NCBI GenBank assembly: GCA_964625615.1
Contig: CAZVDU010000004.1
Location: 1 to 64,000 of the forward strand
Length of the DNA: 64,000 nucleotides
Origin: M269 sp964625615
GTDB taxonomy: Bacteria > Pseudomonadota > Gammaproteobacteria > Enterobacterales > Alteromonadaceae
Direction of reading: 5' to 3'
A program made the translations under genes and the position numbers. Shown piece by piece: positions 61,612 through 64,000 of this stretch. Below the pieces are notes generated by a model. The model was not told the DNA's origin. It saw only the letters and a list, made by a program, of their open reading frames with translations, and searched no databases. Positions within the stretch are counted from its first letter, which is position 1, and each line of letters opens with the position of its first letter.

Positions 61612-62544
61612 TTATAACTCCTTATCTATGTACCCTAGGCTATGCAGTGCTCGCTCATCGTCAGCCCACCCACTCTTTACTTTAACCCAAAGTTCAAGAA
61701 ACACTTTATTATCAAACAGCTTTTCCATGTCTTTTCTAGCATCGCTACCGATAGTTTTCAATCGAGAGCCTTTGCTGCCAATGACCATACGCTTTTGAGT
61801 TTCTCGTTCTACCAAAATTAATCCATTAATCTGATAAACGCCGTTGTCACTCATCGTGAATTGTTCAATCTCAACCGTAACAGAATACGGTAATTCATCT
61901 CCCGTAAATCGCATCAGCTTTTCACGGATGATTTCAGCCGCCATAAATCGAGATGAACGATCTGTTATATAATCTTCGGGAAAGTAAAACTCGCACAAAG
62001 GCAATTTCTGTTGAACTTTTCCTCGCAAAACATTTACGTTTGTACCTTGTTTAGCTGAAATCGGCATGATTTCGTCAAACTCATGCTTTTTAGCCAACCA
62101 CGCTAAATGTGGCAGTAAATCATCTTTGTCGGGCACATTATCCGACTTATTTACCAGCAACCAACAAGGTAATCGACTTGCTTTCACATTACGTAAGACT
62201 AAATCATCATCTTCCGTCCAGTGAGTGCCCTCAACCAGAAACAAAACCAATTCGACATCACCCAACGAGCTTTTAGCAGCACGATTCATTAGTCTATTGA
62301 TGGCGCGTTTTTCATCCATATGCAAACCAGGCGTATCGACATAAATGGCTTGATACTGATCTTCAGTATCTATGCCTAAAATCCTGTGTCGTGTTGTCTG
62401 AGGTTTTCGTGATGTAATGCTAACTTTCTGCCCGAGCAATTCATTCAGCAAGGTAGATTTACCAACATTAGGGCGACCAACTATAGCAATCATGCCACAA
62501 TGTTGTTCATCTGGTACGGTTCGATTGTCTGACAATTCATTCAT
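61612..62544 (-). CDS. era: GTPase Era
   Basis: Era binds 16S rRNA and assists 30S maturation. The 310-residue protein has G1 IVGRPNVGKSTLLNELLG, SITSRKPQTTRHRILG, G3 VDTPGLH, G4 LVNKSDN and a C-terminal KH domain (ETQKRMVIGSKGSRLKTIGSDARKDMEKLFDNKVFLELWVKVKSGWADDE). It overlaps rnc by 4 bases (ATGA junction at 62541-62544). Confidence 0.98.
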   Translation of the reverse strand: MNELSDNRTVPDEQHCGMIAIVGRPNVGKSTLLNELLGQKVSITSRKPQTTRHRILGIDTEDQYQAIYVDTPGLHMDEKRAINRLMNRAAKSSLGDVELVLFLVEGTHWTEDDDLVLRNVKASRLPCWLLVNKSDNVPDKDDLLPHLAWLAKKHEFDEIMPISAKQGTNVNVLRGKVQQKLPLCEFYFPEDYITDRSSRFMAAEIIREKLMRFTGDELPYSVTVEIEQFTMSDNGVYQINGLILVERETQKRMVIGSKGSRLKTIGSDARKDMEKLFDNKVFLELWVKVKSGWADDERALHSLGYIDKEL

Positions 62545-63221
62545 GAGATGAGTTTCTCTAAAGCGATACGAGCCGCTTGCTGTTCCGCCTTTCGTCGGCT
62601 TTTTCCTTTGCCAACGACTACATCGGTTAACGTAGATACTTCACATTCAACGACAAAATCTTGGTCATGCGACTTACCGGTAATGTGTGTCACGGTATAA
62701 TTAGGGAGTGGTAACTTTAGGCCTTGCAAGTATTCTTGTAGCCTTGTCTTGTCATCTTTAGGATGCTCATTCGGGTCCAATTTTTTAATACGTTCATCAA
62801 ACCAGCGCAAAATAAGCGGCTCAACAACATCAATACCCGATTCTAAATAAATAGCACCAATAATAGCTTCTACAGCATCAGCTAAAATAGAGCTGCGTTT
62901 AAATCCACCACTCTTAAGTTCACCACTGCCTAATATTAAGTAATCACCCAAATCAAACTCACGGGCAAGGTCAGCCAGAGTATCACCTTTAACAATACTA
63001 GAACGTAGACGTGTCAGGTTACCTTCAGGCACATTCGGGAACGACGTAAACAATTTGTTGGCTATGACCATACCTAAGACGGCATCACCGAGAAACTCGA
63101 GCCGCTCGTTATGTTTGCCGCTTGCACTTCGATGCGTCAGCGCCATAATCAAGTTATTCTGGTGCTTAAATTGATACCCTAGAGTTTTGCCCAAACGCAC
63201 ATAGCGCCTAGTATCATCCAT
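62541..63221 (-). CDS. rnc: Ribonuclease III
   Basis: RNase III cleaves double-stranded RNA in rRNA and mRNA processing. The 226-residue protein has the catalytic motif HNERLEFLGDAVLGMVIANKL, DAVEAIIGAIYLESG and a C-terminal dsRNA-binding domain (DKTRLQEYLQGLKLPLPNYTV, VVGKGKSRRKAEQQAARIAL). ATG at 63221 gives the family's usual length and starts 2 bases after the lepB stop; an in-frame GTG at 63236 overlapping lepB is less likely. Confidence 0.97.
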   Translation of the reverse strand: MDDTRRYVRLGKTLGYQFKHQNNLIMALTHRSASGKHNERLEFLGDAVLGMVIANKLFTSFPNVPEGNLTRLRSSIVKGDTLADLAREFDLGDYLILGSGELKSGGFKRSSILADAVEAIIGAIYLESGIDVVEPLILRWFDERIKKLDPNEHPKDDKTRLQEYLQGLKLPLPNYTVTHITGKSHDQDFVVECEVSTLTDVVVGKGKSRRKAEQQAARIALEKLIS

Positions 63222-63222
63222 A

Positions 63223-64000
63223 TTAATGAATACCACCTATACGATTAAAGCGAACCCCTGTCGGGATCCAAGATGGTAACCAGCTTGTAGAAGGTCTGTC
63301 ACGCTCGAAGCTAATCCATATAGCAACAGCTTTACCTACTAGATTTTCTTCAGGAACAAAACCCCAAAAACGGCTATCGCCACTGTTATCTCGATTGTCA
63401 CCAATCATAAAGTAGTGACCTTCCGGTACGATCCATTCGCCAATTCTTGTACCTGGCTGACGATAGTAACTGCTTGTGCTATCAGGGCGTAAAGGGTTGC
63501 GTAAAATATCATGTGTCACATCACCGAGTTCTTCTGTATAACGGTCTAACTTATTAAATGGATGGCCGCCAAAGACGAACTCATCACTATTTAATAGTTC
63601 CAAAGGCATTGTTCTTTCTGGTTCACAAGTTTCTTGCTGAGTGGTGTCACACGCTGGTTTTATCGTGAACTGTTTATTTCTGTATATAACAGTGTCACCG
63701 GGCATGCCAATCAAACGTTTGATAAAATCCTGACTAGGATTAGGTGGATATTTAAAAACAACTATATCGCCACGTTCCGGGCTTCCCGTATCCAGAAACT
63801 TCTTACGAGCAACGGGATCACGTAAACCATAGCTGAACTTTTCAACTAATATAAAGTCACCAACCAATAAGGTCGGTTTCATAGAGCCTGACGGTATTTG
63901 AAACGGCTCATAAAGAAAGGAGCGTAATATCAATACAAAGGCAATGACAGGGAATATCTGCTGTGCATTGTCTACAAGAACAGGTAATGGTGCTATCTTA
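63223..64000 (-). CDS. lepB: Signal peptidase I, N-terminus beyond window edge
   Basis: LepB cleaves signal peptides from exported proteins. The frame is open to the right edge of the window: the residues before ILRSFLYEPFQIPSGSM read IAPLPVLVDNAQQIFPVIAFVL, which belongs to the second membrane helix region. The protein therefore starts outside. Catalytic Ser in IPSGSMKPTL, general-base Lys in FIKRLIGMPGD, and the box E motif MIGDNRDNSGDSRFWG are visible. The Cys pair ACDTTQQETC resembles E. coli LepB's periplasmic cysteines. It is upstream of rnc in the lepB-rnc-era operon; lepA is expected just outside. Confidence 0.97.
   Translation of the reverse strand, partial: KIAPLPVLVDNAQQIFPVIAFVLILRSFLYEPFQIPSGSMKPTLLVGDFILVEKFSYGLRDPVARKKFLDTGSPERGDIVVFKYPPNPSQDFIKRLIGMPGDTVIYRNKQFTIKPACDTTQQETCEPERTMPLELLNSDEFVFGGHPFNKLDRYTEELGDVTHDILRNPLRPDSTSSYYRQPGTRIGEWIVPEGHYFMIGDNRDNSGDSRFWGFVPEENLVGKAVAIWISFERDRPSTSWLPSWIPTGVRFNRIGGIH

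Noticed and set aside
1..64000. CRISPR array, restriction-modification or toxin-antitoxin system
   Set aside because: No regularly spaced repeats and no nuclease, methylase or toxin-like gene pair was found; all sizeable genes are assigned to other functions.

Overview
The window is chromosomal DNA of a marine-type gammaproteobacterium, moderately AT-rich (roughly 40 % G+C by eye). Evidence for this is the FabB/MnmC/YfcL/EpmC and PrmB/AroC/SmrB neighbourhoods, the Na+-type stator pair PomAB beside xseB-ispA-dxs, the nrdR-ribDE-ribBA-ribH-nusB-thiL-pgpA block, and the ettA/radA/serB/ytjB cluster with a very large PilZ protein. These arrangements are typical of Alteromonadales and neighbouring families such as Shewanella, Idiomarina or Kangiella relatives. 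I cannot resolve the genus. No rRNA, tRNA, CRISPR array, intact IS element, prophage or defence island was found.

Layout. 1-0.9 kb: the 5' end of a class II aldolase-family gene, divergent from a Crp/Fnr-type regulator. 0.94-1.08 kb: a small inverted-repeat (MITE-like) element abutting a DUF1624 acyltransferase-like gene. 2.1-5.6 kb: fabB divergent from mnmC. 5.5-7.7 kb: three tandem FlgO-domain lipoproteins. 7.8-9.4 kb: a PEP-CTERM surface protein with a possible sigma-54 promoter, then an XRE-S24 regulator with palindromic sites upstream. 9.9-13.6 kb: a small orphan protein, yfcL, an ATP-NAD-kinase-like gene, epmC and a large beta-rich lipoprotein. 13.9-17.0 kb: a TPR pseudo-receiver and a soluble GAF chemoreceptor. 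17.4-21.3 kb: accessory genes (conserved hypothetical, hotdog thioesterase, DUF1223, TPR-retropepsin, small membrane protein).

21.4-28.8 kb: MFS-aroC-prmB operon, smrB, a thioredoxin-like lipoprotein, a DUF5062-like protein, an SLT lipoprotein and gshA. 28.9-34.2 kb: a double M16 lipoprotein protease, an Hpt protein, an RluA-family synthase and a PanE-like reductase. 34.2-41.4 kb: pomAB facing away from xseB-ispA-dxs, then a GlyGly-CTERM metzincin. 41.5-48.9 kb: the riboflavin/nusB/thiL operon, nrdR and glyA. 49-59.3 kb: a Gfo/Idh oxidoreductase, ettA, a small hypothetical, a strictosidine-synthase-like protein, radA, the PilZ protein and serB. 59.4-64 kb: ytjB, then lepB-rnc-era-pdxH-tatD running off the right edge, with lepB truncated by the window.

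How it fits together. Housekeeping operons (fatty acids, isoprenoids, riboflavin, translation, RNA processing) alternate with a surface/signalling layer: FlgO paralogues, two different C-terminal sorting signals (PEP-CTERM and GlyGly-CTERM), a stator, PilZ, Hpt, a pseudo-receiver and a cytoplasmic chemoreceptor. The least explained items are the triple FlgO cassette, the PEP-CTERM gene with its candidate sigma-54 promoter, the S24 regulator lacking its catalytic lysine, an uninterrupted 109-codon frame without a usable start upstream of pomA, and two strong intrinsic terminators that serve no recognised gene and may mark unannotated small transcripts.
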